Shown: positions 41,139-50,942 of the stretch, piece by piece
Layout of the letters: every line of letters starts with the position of its first letter
Numbering within the stretch: position 1 is the first letter of the stretch
DNA from: Marinomonas fungiae
GTDB taxonomy: Bacteria > Pseudomonadota > Gammaproteobacteria > Pseudomonadales > Marinomonadaceae
Direction: 5' to 3'
Length of the DNA: 64,000 bases
Assembly: GCF_001418205.1 (NCBI RefSeq)
Contig: NZ_LIQF01000013.1
Location: 37,417 to 101,416, forward strand
Made by a program: the position numbers and the translations under genes
The notes under the pieces: generated by a model
Told to the model about the DNA's origin: nothing
What the model saw: the letters and a program-made list of their open reading frames with translations, nothing else
The model's database searches: none

Positions 41139-42092
41139 ATGAGTCTATTGAAAGAAAAAACCGTTGCCGTCATCTATGGTGGACGTTCTGCGGAGCGTGA
41201 AGTTTCCTTGGAAAGTGGCACGCGCGTGGCGCAAGCTCTTGTAAATAAAGGTTATCAAGTTGTGAAGGTGGACTTGTATGGCGAAGGAGCCAAGCAAGAC
41301 CCTGTAAAACAGCTAATGAATACTGACTTTGATATGGCCTTCATCGCCTTGCATGGCGGTGAAGGTGAAGATGGTCGCGTTCAAGCGTTGCTAGATATGT
41401 TAGAGAAGCCTTACACCGGTAGTTTGCCTCTAGCATCAGGTTTTGCAATGGACAAAGCGCTGACGAAACGATTTTGGCAGGGTATTGGTATTCCTACGCC
41501 AAATTACTTGTGCTTTAGCGGCGAACCAAATATCGATCAAATTAACCAGGAAATGAGCTACCCGTTGATTATTAAGCCGTCCCGCGAAGGCTCAACTATC
41601 GGTATCAGTAAAGTAAATGATGCCTCTGAGCTCGAAAAGGCGCTAATGGATGCCAAACGTTATGATTCTGACATTTTGGTGGAAGAGTTCGTTTCTGGGC
41701 CTGAGTTTACTGTCGCAATCATTGATGATGTTGCCTATGCGCCGATTGGACTCAAGCCTGCCCAAGGGCACGCCTTGTATGATTACGAAGCTAAGTATTT
41801 GGCGGATGATACTGAATATCTTCTGCCTTGCGGTTTGTCGGATGATCTTGAACTTGAGATTCAAGCGTTGGCGCTTGATGCTTACCGCTCATTAAATTGT
41901 CGTGGTTGGGGCCGAGTAGACATCATGCAAACCGAAGACGGTTGTTTCACCGTGTTAGAAGTTAATACTTCACCGGGCATGACGTCTCACAGTTTGGTGC
42001 CGATGGCTGCCGCATATGCCGGCATCAATTATGATGATCTAGTAGAAATGATTATTATCAAAGCTTGGCAAGAAGCCATAGAGGCCCAATGA
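41139..42092 (+). CDS. ddlB: D-alanine:D-alanine ligase
   Basis: ATP-grasp enzyme making D-Ala-D-Ala for MurF. Motifs: GGRSAEREVSLESG near the N-terminus, ALHGGEGEDG, KPSREGSTIGISKV and EVNTSPGMTSHSLVP. Length 317. It begins one base after murC and ends four bases before ftsQ. Position in the cluster is that of ddlB. Confidence 0.97.
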   Translation: MSLLKEKTVAVIYGGRSAEREVSLESGTRVAQALVNKGYQVVKVDLYGEGAKQDPVKQLMNTDFDMAFIALHGGEGEDGRVQALLDMLEKPYTGSLPLASGFAMDKALTKRFWQGIGIPTPNYLCFSGEPNIDQINQEMSYPLIIKPSREGSTIGISKVNDASELEKALMDAKRYDSDILVEEFVSGPEFTVAIIDDVAYAPIGLKPAQGHALYDYEAKYLADDTEYLLPCGLSDDLELEIQALALDAYRSLNCRGWGRVDIMQTEDGCFTVLEVNTSPGMTSHSLVPMAAAYAGINYDDLVEMIIIKAWQEAIEAQ

Positions 42093-42096
42093 CACT

Positions 42097-42789
42097 ATGC
42101 GCACGGCAGCGTTCCTAGGCGCTATATTATTGATTGTATTTGCCTTGTTTCAGGATAACCCAGATCAAGTTGCCTCTGACGCGCCAATGTTCGATATTCG
42201 CAAGATTGAGGTGGTAGGAGATTTGCAATTTGCTGATCGAGACGCGTTGCAGCGAAGTTACAACCAATTGCTTGGTAGGGGGTTGTTTAATGAGCCTATG
42301 GAAGCGCTTAAATATGTTGGTGAGCAACCTGCTTGGGTGGAGTCCGCTAAGATTCGACGAGTATGGCCACACACGCTACGTATAGAAGTACACGAGCATA
42401 AGCCAGTGGCTTTGTGGAATGATGGGAAGGTTATTACCGCTAGCGGGAAAATCATTGCGCCATCTAGTGCACCCAATTTGCCGCTCACTCAGTTATCTGG
42501 GCCAGCTGATACAGAGTCAACCGTGCTTGATCAATTTATCTTGATCAGTCAGCTATTGTCTACCACTACTTTGCGGGTAGCCAAATTAGAGTTGGAGAAT
42601 CGAGGTGCTTGGAATATTTCATTCGCGAATGGTGTTAGCGTAAAACTCGGTCGTGATGCGGTTTTAGAGCGATTACAGCGCTTTGTAGCAGTGTATAAAA
42701 GTGATTTATCGGGTAGAATAGATCGGATTGCATCAGTCGATGCCCGCTATCCTCATGGGGTGGCGGTGAAATGGAAACCTGAACAGTGA
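42097..42789 (+). CDS. ftsQ: Cell division protein FtsQ, short N-terminus
   Basis: Bitopic divisome scaffold that recruits FtsL/FtsB. The transmembrane helix starts at about residue 3 and runs to 18, followed by a POTRA domain (FDIRKIEVVGDLQF) and the beta domain. At 230 residues it is shorter than most, mainly because the cytoplasmic tail is only two or three residues. An in-frame TAG at 42079-42081 rules out a longer start. Four bases separate it from ddlB. Confidence 0.9.
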   Translation: MRTAAFLGAILLIVFALFQDNPDQVASDAPMFDIRKIEVVGDLQFADRDALQRSYNQLLGRGLFNEPMEALKYVGEQPAWVESAKIRRVWPHTLRIEVHEHKPVALWNDGKVITASGKIIAPSSAPNLPLTQLSGPADTESTVLDQFILISQLLSTTTLRVAKLELENRGAWNISFANGVSVKLGRDAVLERLQRFVAVYKSDLSGRIDRIASVDARYPHGVAVKWKPEQ

Positions 42790-42857
42790 AAGTTGGTCTG
42801 ATTGTTGCTTTTTTAAGCAGTAATGTGTTGGTTGTTGGATTGCTAGGATTTTTATGA
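42786..42857 (+). CDS. Candidate 23-residue hydrophobic bridging ORF between ftsQ and ftsA
   Basis: A GTG overlapping the ftsQ stop (GTGA) opens 23 codons whose TGA overlaps the ftsA start (ATGA), filling the gap exactly. The product starts VKVGLIVAFLSS and is almost wholly hydrophobic, so it could be one transmembrane helix. It may work only as a translational bridge. The ribosome binding site before the GTG is weak (GGA about ten bases upstream), and a 10-bp direct repeat TTGTTGGATT (42832 and 42858) joins the spacer to the start of ftsA, hinting at local duplication instead. Confidence 0.3.
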   Translation: MKVGLIVAFLSSNVLVVGLLGFL

Positions 42858-44128
42858 TTGTTGGATTAGACGTTGGCACTTCAAAAATTACCTGCGTAGT
42901 CGGGGAAAAAGGTGTTGATGGTGTAATGGAAGTCGTTGGTGTAGGCACTCATGCTGCAAAAGGCATGAAACGTGGTGTCGTCATCAATATCGAGTCCACC
43001 GTGCAATCTATCCAGCGAGCAGTTGAAGAAGCTGAGCTGATGGCAGGCTGTAATATTCATTCAGTTTACGTGAGTGTTGCAGGAAGTCATATTCGCAGCC
43101 AGAACTCACACGGTATTGTGGCCGTGAAAGATGGTGAAGTGCAGGTTGAAGACATTGAACGTGTAATTGATGCTGCACAGGCAGTACCAATTTCATCGGA
43201 TCAACGTTTACTGCATGTTTTGCCGCAGGAGTTCAATATTGATTCCCAAGAGGGAATTCGTGACCCGCTTGGCATGTCAGGCGTGCGTTTGGAAGCGAAT
43301 GTGCATCTGATCTCAGGCGCAGCGAACGCAGTGATGAACGTTGAGAAATGCATCCGTCGCTGCGGTCTTGAAGTCGACGGTGTGATTTTGTCGCAGCTTG
43401 CTTCAAGTCAAGTGTGTTTGAGTGAAGACGAAAAAGATTTGGGTGTTTGCTTGGTTGATATCGGTGCGGGAACATCTGACATTGCTGTCTGGCTGGACGG
43501 TGCTATGCATCACACAGCGGTAGTGCCAGTTGCCGGAGATCAAGTAACCAATGATATTTCAATGGCACTAAGAACGCCTACTCTCCACGCTGAGAACATT
43601 AAGATCAAGTATGCTTGTGCAATGTCTAGTTTGGCTTCGGCTGATCAACGCATCGAAGTGCCAAGTGTTGGGGACCGAAAACCAAGATCAATTTCTCGCC
43701 ATGCGTTAGCTGAAGTTGTTGAAGCACGTTATGAAGAGATTTACAAGATGGTGCTGGATGAGTTAAATCGTAGCGGTTATGCCGAACGTATTCCTGCTGG
43801 TATCGTCATTACTGGTGGTACTTCCTTAATGGAAGGGGCGGAAGCCTTAGCTGAGCGTATTTTTGATATGCCAGTTCGAATAGCGCCTCCTCACCTCACT
43901 AACGGGGTGACTGAGATGGTGGATAACCCAAGCTTTTCGACCAGTGTTGGTTTGTTAGAATATGCCGGAGTAGGTGTGCCGGTGCCGGATGCTGTAGAGC
44001 CATCTGCGCAGGTAAAGACACCGAAGAAAAAGTTTCTGCCCGAAGTGGCGAGCGGTGAAGCCAAGCCTGCTTTCAGTCCAGCGAAGGCGTGGCACAAAGT
44101 AAAAGACTGGTTTCAGAGTTATATTTAG
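42854..44128 (+). CDS. ftsA: Cell division protein FtsA
   Basis: Actin-like membrane tether and activator of FtsZ. Phosphate loops GLDVGTSKITCVVGE (4-18) and DIGAGTSDIAV, plus TGGTSLMEGAEAL. The C-terminal amphipathic helix (AWHKVKDWFQSYI) provides membrane targeting. Length 424. The start is fixed: an in-frame TAA lies 33 bases upstream and no other start codon intervenes, so the N-terminus is about eight residues shorter than in E. coli. AGGAT sits close before the ATG. Confidence 0.97.
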   Translation: MIVGLDVGTSKITCVVGEKGVDGVMEVVGVGTHAAKGMKRGVVINIESTVQSIQRAVEEAELMAGCNIHSVYVSVAGSHIRSQNSHGIVAVKDGEVQVEDIERVIDAAQAVPISSDQRLLHVLPQEFNIDSQEGIRDPLGMSGVRLEANVHLISGAANAVMNVEKCIRRCGLEVDGVILSQLASSQVCLSEDEKDLGVCLVDIGAGTSDIAVWLDGAMHHTAVVPVAGDQVTNDISMALRTPTLHAENIKIKYACAMSSLASADQRIEVPSVGDRKPRSISRHALAEVVEARYEEIYKMVLDELNRSGYAERIPAGIVITGGTSLMEGAEALAERIFDMPVRIAPPHLTNGVTEMVDNPSFSTSVGLLEYAGVGVPVPDAVEPSAQVKTPKKKFLPEVASGEAKPAFSPAKAWHKVKDWFQSYI

Positions 44129-44165
44129 TCAGGAATGACAGCAGAATTATAGGAGCTTAAAGCCC

Positions 44166-45413
44166 ATGTCCATGAACGTATTTGATTTAGCCGAAGAAAA
44201 CTTATCAGACAATGCTGTCATCAAGGTAGTTGGTGTAGGTGGCGGCGGCGGTAACGCTGTTAAGCACATGCTTGAAAGCAACTTGGATGGTGTTGAATTC
44301 ATCTGCGCGAATACAGATTCAAAAGCACTTATTGGTTTGGATTCAGGTATTACGCTGCAGTTAGGTACGACCGTCACTAAAGGTCTAGGTGCAGGGGCTA
44401 ATCCTAGCATTGGCCGTGACTCTGCTCTTGAAGATCAAGAGAAAATTACCGAATTGCTGACTGGCGCCGATATGGTGTTCATTACAGCTGGCATGGGTGG
44501 TGGTACTGGTACAGGTGCTGCCCCAGTAATTGCTAAAGTTGCCCGTGAATTAGGTATCTTGACGGTTGCTGTTGTAACAAAGCCGTTTCCTTTTGAAGGG
44601 CGTCGTCGCGCGAAAGTTGCAGAAGAAGGTATTAAAGAGCTGCGTGATAACGTGGACTCTTTGATTACCGTACCGAACGAGCGTCTACTGCCAGTGCTAG
44701 GTAAGAATATCTCTTTGCTAAAAGCGTTTGGTGAAGCCAACAACGTATTGTTGAATGCGGTACAAGGTATTACCGACTTGATCATGCGCCCTGGCCTAAT
44801 CAACGTCGACTTTGCTGACGTGCAAACGGTTATGAAAGAAATGGGTATGGCGATGATGGGGTCTGGCTCGGCAACGGGTGAAGATCGTGCGCGCGTTGCA
44901 GCAGAAGCAGCGATTCATAATCCACTGCTTGAAGATATTAACTTGAAAGGTGCTCGCGGCGTACTTGTAAACATCACGGCAAACGATGAGGTGGGTCTTT
45001 CTGAGTTTACTGAAGTCGGTAATATCATTGAGGAATATGCTTCCGAGGATGCGACTGTCGTGATTGGTTGTGCGATTGATCCGAGTGTTGGTGAAGAGAT
45101 GCGTGTAACTGTGGTTGCGACCGGTCTAGAGGGAAGAGGCGGTGAAGCGCAGATGCAATCGGCTGTCGGTGCGACGGTTTCAGCAACTGCTTCTGTTTCA
45201 GCATCACCTGCTCCGGCTCCAGCGGTAGAATCTGTTCCGGTTAGCGTAGTGTCATCTCAGCCTGAAGCATCAAAGCCGGTGGTTGAGGCGACGATTAATA
45301 AACCAGAACCAAAACTAAGTGAATCCACTAGTACTGCTAGCTCGGCTCAGAGTGCAGATGACAAGCTATCATACTTGGATATTCCGGCATTCTTGCGTCG
45401 TCAAGCGGACTAA
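44166..45413 (+). CDS. ftsZ: Cell division GTPase FtsZ
   Basis: Tubulin homologue that forms the Z-ring. GTP-binding signature [12 protein letters not shown]-terminal [13 protein letters not shown], and the T7 synergy loop NVDFADVQ. After the core (about 1-320) comes an Ala/Ser/Pro-rich linker of about 75 residues and the conserved tail [13 protein letters not shown] that binds FtsA and ZipA. Length 415 from the ATG at 44166, ten bases after AGGAG; an ATG two codons on is too far from that site. Confidence 0.98.
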   Translation: MSMNVFDLAEENLSDNAVIKVVGVGGGGGNAVKHMLESNLDGVEFICANTDSKALIGLDSGITLQLGTTVTKGLGAGANPSIGRDSALEDQEKITELLTGADMVFITAGMGGGTGTGAAPVIAKVARELGILTVAVVTKPFPFEGRRRAKVAEEGIKELRDNVDSLITVPNERLLPVLGKNISLLKAFGEANNVLLNAVQGITDLIMRPGLINVDFADVQTVMKEMGMAMMGSGSATGEDRARVAAEAAIHNPLLEDINLKGARGVLVNITANDEVGLSEFTEVGNIIEEYASEDATVVIGCAIDPSVGEEMRVTVVATGLEGRGGEAQMQSAVGATVSATASVSASPAPAPAVESVPVSVVSSQPEASKPVVEATINKPEPKLSESTSTASSAQSADDKLSYLDIPAFLRRQAD

Positions 45414-45423
45414 GAAAAAAGTT

Positions 45424-45440
45424 TGCGCAAAAAGTGCGCA
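45424..45440 (+). terminator. Small hairpin after ftsZ, weak terminator candidate
   Basis: TGCGCA, five-base AAAAG loop, TGCGCA, starting 11 bases after the ftsZ stop. Only three T follow, so termination would be partial; lpxC may be partly read through from ftsZ. Confidence 0.35.
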
Positions 45441-45524
45441 GCTTTGGGGTTCTTAATTGTATAAAACGACACTTGTTGGTATTATTCCGGCAAATTTTAA
45501 CTGTCATCATATTGTAGGAATATA

Positions 45525-46439
45525 ATGGTACGTCAGCGCACGCTTAAAAACATTATTCGCGCTACTGGAGTGGGCTTACACTCTGGCGAGAAAGTTTATC
45601 TAACGCTTAAACCGGCGCCAGTGAATACTGGTATTGTGTTTGTGCGTACAGATCTTGAGCCACCTGTAGAAATTCTTGGCTCAGCTCAATCTGTTGGCGC
45701 TACCAATTTCGCAACGGCTCTACGTGATGGTGAGGTAACGGTTAGTACAGTTGAGCACTTATTATCAGCTATGGCTGGTTTGGGTGTTGATAACTGTTAT
45801 GTTGAGTTAAGTTCAAGTGAAGTGCCATTAATGGATGGTAGTGCAAGTCCTTTTGTGTTCTTGCTTCAATCTGCTGGCATCGAAGAGCAAGAAGCTCCGA
45901 AGAAATTTATTCGTATTAAGAAGCTAATCCGTGTTGAGGATGGTGATAAGTACGCATCGCTTGAGCCGTTTAATGGTTTCCGTTTATCTTTCACAATCGA
46001 CTTTCAGCATCCAGCGATCGATGAAGAAGTCCAGTTTACGTCGGTAGATTTTTCAACGACTACATTTGTCAAAGAAATTTCTCGCGCTCGTACATTTGGC
46101 TTTATGAAAGATATCGAATACTTTAAAAACAATAACCTAGCTCGTGGTGCAAACATGGAAAATGCTGTCGTTCTTGACGACTACCGTGTATTGAATGACG
46201 AAGGTTTGCGTTACCGTGATGAGCTTGTTCGTCATAAAGTATTGGATGCGATTGGTGATTTATACCTACTTGGTCACAGCGTAATTGGTGAATATAAAGC
46301 ATTCAAATCGGGTCACGGTTTGAATAACAAACTTCTTCTTGAATTGTTGCAAAACCAAGATGCTTGGGAATATGTGACTTTTGAAGAGGATGAGGCATTG
46401 AATCCGATTTCGTTTACGGAATCGGCAGCGATTGCCTAG
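45525..46439 (+). CDS. lpxC: UDP-3-O-acyl-GlcNAc deacetylase LpxC
   Basis: Zinc enzyme for the committed step of lipid A synthesis. Zinc and catalytic residues: His78 in [12 protein letters not shown], and the [14 protein letters not shown] segment (second His and Asp), plus [14 protein letters not shown]. Length 304. GTAGGAAT precedes the ATG. In E. coli LpxC level is set by FtsH proteolysis; the C-terminal end here (ESAAIA) is short and non-polar, compatible with such control, but this is inference. Confidence 0.97.
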   Translation: MVRQRTLKNIIRATGVGLHSGEKVYLTLKPAPVNTGIVFVRTDLEPPVEILGSAQSVGATNFATALRDGEVTVSTVEHLLSAMAGLGVDNCYVELSSSEVPLMDGSASPFVFLLQSAGIEEQEAPKKFIRIKKLIRVEDGDKYASLEPFNGFRLSFTIDFQHPAIDEEVQFTSVDFSTTTFVKEISRARTFGFMKDIEYFKNNNLARGANMENAVVLDDYRVLNDEGLRYRDELVRHKVLDAIGDLYLLGHSVIGEYKAFKSGHGLNNKLLLELLQNQDAWEYVTFEEDEALNPISFTESAAIA

Positions 46440-46456
46440 TTATTAAGCAAAATTTT

Positions 46457-46485
46457 AAAAAGCCAGACTTATGTCTGGCTTTTTT
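46457..46485 (+). terminator. Terminator after lpxC
   Basis: AAAAAGCCAGAC, four-base TTAT loop, GTCTGGCTTTTT plus more T. It separates lpxC from secA. Confidence 0.93.
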
Positions 46486-46570
46486 CGTTATAAGGGCTTG
46501 ATAATTCATGTTTCGGAGCTATTTACCATGTTAGACTCTAAATTATTCTAATTCTAAGTTGTGTTGAAAT

Positions 46571-49261
46571 ATGTTCGGAACAGTCATTAAAAAAATTGTC
46601 GGTACTAAAAACGACCGAGAAGTGAAGCGTTATAAGAAAGTCGTCTCTCAGATCAACAAGTTAGAAGAGACCTTTAAAGGATTAACCGATGATGATTTGA
46701 TGGCCAAGTCGAATGAATTTCGGGAGCGTCTGGCCAAGGGTGAGTCGCTTGACTCTCTTTTGCCAGAAGCTTTTGCAACGGTTCGTGAAGCCAGTAGTCG
46801 TGTCATGGGGATGCGTCATTTCGACGTGCAAATGATCGGCGGTATGGTGCTTCACGAAGGGCGTATTGCAGAAATGCGTACAGGTGAAGGTAAAACGCTC
46901 GTTGCAACTTTAGCTGTTTATCTTAATGCCTTGGCAGGTAAAGGTGTCCATGTTGTTACAGTGAACGATTATCTGGCTCGTCGAGATGCGAACTGGATGC
47001 GTCCGCTGTATGAATTTTTGGATATGAGCGTTGGCGTGGTACATGCGGGCCAAGAGCGTGAAGAAAAGCGTACTGCTTACCAATCCGATATCACTTACGG
47101 TACCAACAATGAGTTTGGTTTCGATTATTTACGTGACAACATGGTTTTCCGTATGGAAGACCGTATGCAGCGCGAGTTAGCGTTTGCTGTTGTCGACGAA
47201 GTGGACTCGATCCTAATTGATGAGGCGCGTACGCCTCTGATAATTTCTGGTGCGGTAGAAGATAGCTCAGAACAATATCGTAAAATCAATACGCTAGCGC
47301 CTTTGCTAATCAAGCAAGAAGAAGAGGGCGAAGAAGTTGGCCATTACACCTTTGACGAGTCTCAGCGTAATGTTGAGCTAACCGAAGACGGTCACCAATT
47401 TGTTGAAGCGTGGTTGGTTGAGCAGGGTCTACTAGAAGAAGGTGATAGCCTTTACGCTGCCAGCAATTTACAGCTTTTACACCATGTTTATGCTTGTATG
47501 CGTGCCCATGTGGTGTTCAAGAAAAATATCGACTATGTGGTTCAAGATGGTCAAGTGGTCATCGTCGATGAGCATACAGGTCGTACTATGCCAGGCCGCC
47601 GCTGGTCCGAAGGTATTCACCAAGCAGTGGAAGCCAAAGAAGGTGTCAAAATTCAGGCAGAAAGCCAAACCTTAGCTTCGACTACCTTCCAAAATTACTT
47701 CCGTTTGTATGAAAAGTTGTCCGGTATGACGGGTACTGCGGATACCGAAGCATTCGAATTCCAGCAAATTTATGCTTTGACCGTTATCGTTATTCCTACC
47801 AATAACCCTGTGCAGCGAAAAGATTTCAATGACTTAATCTTCATGAGCACTGAAGAGAAGTTTGAAGCAATTGTAAAAGATATTGAAGAAACGGTACAAA
47901 GTGGTCGCCCAGTATTGGTGGGTACAGCATCTATTGAATATTCTGAATTGCTATCTAGTTTCCTTGATAAAAAAGGTGTTAAACACAATGTACTAAACGC
48001 CAAGCAGCACGAACGTGAAGCCGATATCGTTGCGGAAGCGGGTCGTCCTGGCGCAGTGACCATTGCTACCAATATGGCAGGTCGAGGTACTGATATTGTG
48101 TTAGGTGGTAACCTGCAAGTTGAATTATCACAGCTTCCTGAGGATGCCACTGAAGCACAAAAAGACGCCTTGAAAGCGGATTGGAAAGCTCGTCATGAAG
48201 CGGTACTTGCTGCTGGTGGTCTACATATAATTGGTACAGAGCGCCACGAGTCTCGTCGTATCGATAACCAGTTGCGTGGTCGTGCAGGTCGACAAGGTGA
48301 TGTGGGCTCTTCGCGTTTCTATTTGTCCCTTGAAGATAACCTAATGCGTATCTTTATGTCTGATCGCATCAAGAAGATGATGCAGGCTTTAGGGATGGAG
48401 AAAGGCGAAGCCATTGAGCATAAAATGGTCTCAAATGCCATTGAGAAAGCGCAGCGTAAGGTCGAAGGTCGTAACTTCGATATCCGTAAACAATTGCTCG
48501 AATACGATGATGTTGCAAACGATCAGCGTCAGGTGATTTACCGTCAGCGTTACGACATGATGGTGTCAAATGACTTGTCTGGCGCTATTGAGTCGATGCG
48601 TGAGGAGGTAGTTTCCAATCTCATTGATGAGTATATCCCCCCACAAAGCATCATTGATCAATGGGACCTTGAGGGGTTAGAAGAACGTATTCGCAATGAA
48701 TTTGGTCTTGAACTTGCGATTCAACAATGGGTGGCAGAGGATAAAAAACTCTACGAAGAGCCATTGCGTGAGAAAATCTTGCAAGCCTTCATTGATGATT
48801 ATGCGGCGAAAGAAGCTATTGCTGGGCCTGAGGGGCTGCGAAATTTCGAGAAACAGGTGCTTCTGCAGGTGCTGGACACGCTTTGGAAAGAGCATTTGCA
48901 AACGATGGATATGTTGCGACAAGGTATTCACTTGCGCGGTTATGCCCAGAAAAACCCAAAACAGGAATACAAGCGTGAAGCGTTTGAGTTATTCCAAAAT
49001 CTTCTGGATCAAATTAAATTTGATGTGATTCAGATCGTTACACGCGTGAAAGTGCAATCTGCTGACGAAGCAGAAAAGATTGAAGCAGCACGTCGTGAGC
49101 AAGAGGCTAAAACAACCATGACCACCAATGTATCTGACGCTGGTGATGCTCAGACTAGCGGTGCAGCGTCTGCTGGTGATATGCCGCGTGTTGGTCGAAA
49201 TGAGCCTTGTCCATGTGGTTCTGGTAAGAAATACAAACAGTGTCACGGTAGTTTAGTTTAG
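46571..49261 (+). CDS. secA: Preprotein translocase motor SecA
   Basis: ATPase that pushes preproteins through SecYEG. Walker A in [13 protein letters not shown] (about 102-114), Walker B region [13 protein letters not shown], the preprotein crosslinking and helical wing domains, and a C-terminal zinc motif [17 protein letters not shown] that binds SecB. Length 896. It has its own promoter region of about 85 bases; no SecM-like arrest ORF is visible upstream. Confidence 0.98.
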   Translation: MFGTVIKKIVGTKNDREVKRYKKVVSQINKLEETFKGLTDDDLMAKSNEFRERLAKGESLDSLLPEAFATVREASSRVMGMRHFDVQMIGGMVLHEGRIAEMRTGEGKTLVATLAVYLNALAGKGVHVVTVNDYLARRDANWMRPLYEFLDMSVGVVHAGQEREEKRTAYQSDITYGTNNEFGFDYLRDNMVFRMEDRMQRELAFAVVDEVDSILIDEARTPLIISGAVEDSSEQYRKINTLAPLLIKQEEEGEEVGHYTFDESQRNVELTEDGHQFVEAWLVEQGLLEEGDSLYAASNLQLLHHVYACMRAHVVFKKNIDYVVQDGQVVIVDEHTGRTMPGRRWSEGIHQAVEAKEGVKIQAESQTLASTTFQNYFRLYEKLSGMTGTADTEAFEFQQIYALTVIVIPTNNPVQRKDFNDLIFMSTEEKFEAIVKDIEETVQSGRPVLVGTASIEYSELLSSFLDKKGVKHNVLNAKQHEREADIVAEAGRPGAVTIATNMAGRGTDIVLGGNLQVELSQLPEDATEAQKDALKADWKARHEAVLAAGGLHIIGTERHESRRIDNQLRGRAGRQGDVGSSRFYLSLEDNLMRIFMSDRIKKMMQALGMEKGEAIEHKMVSNAIEKAQRKVEGRNFDIRKQLLEYDDVANDQRQVIYRQRYDMMVSNDLSGAIESMREEVVSNLIDEYIPPQSIIDQWDLEGLEERIRNEFGLELAIQQWVAEDKKLYEEPLREKILQAFIDDYAAKEAIAGPEGLRNFEKQVLLQVLDTLWKEHLQTMDMLRQGIHLRGYAQKNPKQEYKREAFELFQNLLDQIKFDVIQIVTRVKVQSADEAEKIEAARREQEAKTTMTTNVSDAGDAQTSGAASAGDMPRVGRNEPCPCGSGKKYKQCHGSLV

Positions 49262-49288
49262 TCATTTAGTTTAAAGCGAGAGGCCAAT

Positions 49289-50509
49289 ATGGCAGTTGGA
49301 TTAGGTTCTTTTCCTGTAATTCCTTCAATTTCTGGTGTGCGTTTTGCGGCCATGGAAGCAGGTGTTAAAAAAGCAAACAAAAAAGACGTGGTTGTCTTTG
49401 AGTTGGCAGAAGGTTCTGCGGTTGCAGGTGTCTTCACGCAAAACCAGTTTTGCGCAGCGCCTGTTCGAGTTTGTCGAGAGCATCTTGCAAAAGCTAAACC
49501 GCGCTATCTTGTGATCAATACCGGAAATGCCAATGCGGGTACGGGTAAATCTGGTATGCAGAATGCCCTGCTCACTTGTGAAACCCTGGCGAACCTTACC
49601 GGTGTGGCATTAGAGCAAATTCTGCCATTCTCTACTGGTGTTATTGGTGAGCCGCTGCCCGTTGCAAAAATCACTAAAGTATTGCCAGATGCATTGGCTT
49701 CTTTGACCTCTGAGGGGTGGGAGAATGTAGGTCGCGGCATCATGACGACAGATACCTTGCCTAAAGGTTCCTACCGTCAGGTAGAGTTGTCGGGTGTGAC
49801 AGTCACGATTGGTGGTATCTCGAAAGGTGCGGGCATGATTCGTCCAAACATGGCGACTATGTTGGGCTATATTTTTACTGATGCTGCTGTAGATCAGCTT
49901 GCTTTGCAGGCGCTATTGAAAGATACGACCGACCAAAGTTTTAACCGAATTACCATTGATAGTGATACGTCGACTAACGACTCTTGCATCGCTGTTGCGA
50001 CGGCGCAAGCGGCTAATCCTGTAATTACTGACTTTACACAAGGTGACGGTGCAGTGTTTGCCGCAGCTTTCCTTGAGGTAATGCAAGAACTAGCGCATGC
50101 CATTGTTCGCGATGGTGAGGGAGCAACTAAGTTTGTTACCGTTGAAGTGAAGGGGGCAAAAATCAAATCAGATGCGACTAAAACAGCATTTGAGATTGCT
50201 CACTCGCCGCTGGTAAAAACTGCGCTATTTGCTTCTGACCCAAACTGGGGGCGCATCCTTGCTGTAGTGGGTCGTGCTGGCGTTGAGAATCTAAATGTAG
50301 ATACGGTTTCTCTTTCGATTAATGGTTGTGAAATCGCTCGTGAAGGTGGTCGCTCACCAGATTACAACGAGGAAGCAGGCCAAGAAGCTATGAATCCTGC
50401 AGAGATCCATATTGTTGTGGACCTTGGGGCTGGGGAAGAGTCGGATATCGTTTGGACAACGGACTTCTCGCATGAATACGTGACCATCAATGCTGAGTAC
50501 CGCACCTAA
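49289..50509 (+). CDS. argJ: Glutamate N-acetyltransferase/ornithine acetyltransferase ArgJ
   Basis: Recycles the acetyl group from N-acetylornithine to glutamate in arginine synthesis. The self-cleavage site is in RPNMATMLGY, with nucleophile Thr190 that becomes the N-terminus of the beta chain; KGAGMI precedes it. Length 406. Whether it is also bifunctional with acetyl-CoA cannot be told from sequence alone. Its stop overlaps the mutT start (TAATG). Confidence 0.95.
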   Translation: MAVGLGSFPVIPSISGVRFAAMEAGVKKANKKDVVVFELAEGSAVAGVFTQNQFCAAPVRVCREHLAKAKPRYLVINTGNANAGTGKSGMQNALLTCETLANLTGVALEQILPFSTGVIGEPLPVAKITKVLPDALASLTSEGWENVGRGIMTTDTLPKGSYRQVELSGVTVTIGGISKGAGMIRPNMATMLGYIFTDAAVDQLALQALLKDTTDQSFNRITIDSDTSTNDSCIAVATAQAANPVITDFTQGDGAVFAAAFLEVMQELAHAIVRDGEGATKFVTVEVKGAKIKSDATKTAFEIAHSPLVKTALFASDPNWGRILAVVGRAGVENLNVDTVSLSINGCEIAREGGRSPDYNEEAGQEAMNPAEIHIVVDLGAGEESDIVWTTDFSHEYVTINAEYRT

Positions 50510-50892
50510 TGGTTATTCGTGTTGCTGCGGGTATTATTATGCGCGATGAGCAAGTGTTTATCGCGCTTCGCTCGCAAGATAAGCATCAAGGCGGTTGTTG
50601 GGAGTTTCCTGGCGGCAAGGTTGAGCTTGATGAGGAACCGCGTGCGGCGTTAGTGCGTGAGCTCGAAGAAGAGTGTGGTATTCAGGTCAACGTGTCCTCG
50701 CCATTTCAATTGATTCGTCATGATTATTCGGATAAGTCAGTAGAGTTGCACTTTTTTAAAGTAACTGATTTTGATGGCGAGCCTCATGGTAAAGAGGGTC
50801 AAGAAGTCGCTTGGGTATCGTTGAAAGACCTTACCAGTTATACGTTCCCTGAGGCTAATGTGCCAATCGTGAAGGCGCTGCTTGCTGCTTAA
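50509..50892 (+). CDS. mutT: 8-oxo-dGTP diphosphatase MutT
   Basis: Nudix hydrolase that cleans 8-oxo-dGTP from the nucleotide pool. The Nudix box G-x5-E-x7-REUxEExGU is intact at 36-58 (GKVELDEEPRAALVREL to ECGI). Length 127 with no thiamine-phosphate synthase fusion, unlike some pseudomonads. secA-argJ-mutT linkage is conserved in related genomes. Confidence 0.94.
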   Translation: MVIRVAAGIIMRDEQVFIALRSQDKHQGGCWEFPGGKVELDEEPRAALVRELEEECGIQVNVSSPFQLIRHDYSDKSVELHFFKVTDFDGEPHGKEGQEVAWVSLKDLTSYTFPEANVPIVKALLAA

Positions 50893-50916
50893 CGTTACAG
50901 AAGATTTATGCGAGAT

Positions 50917-50942
50917 AAAAACGGCCTTATAGCCGTTTTTTT
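50917..50942. terminator. Shared convergent terminator, mutT and the double-receiver gene
   Basis: ACGGC/GCCGT stem with a six-base loop, an A run on the left and a T run on the right. It reads as a terminator on both strands; its right end overlaps the stop codon of the converging gene. Confidence 0.85.

Noticed and set aside
46486..46570. Search for a SecM-type arrest peptide before secA
   Set aside because: No ORF with a suitable start, length or arrest motif; the gap is only about 85 bases.
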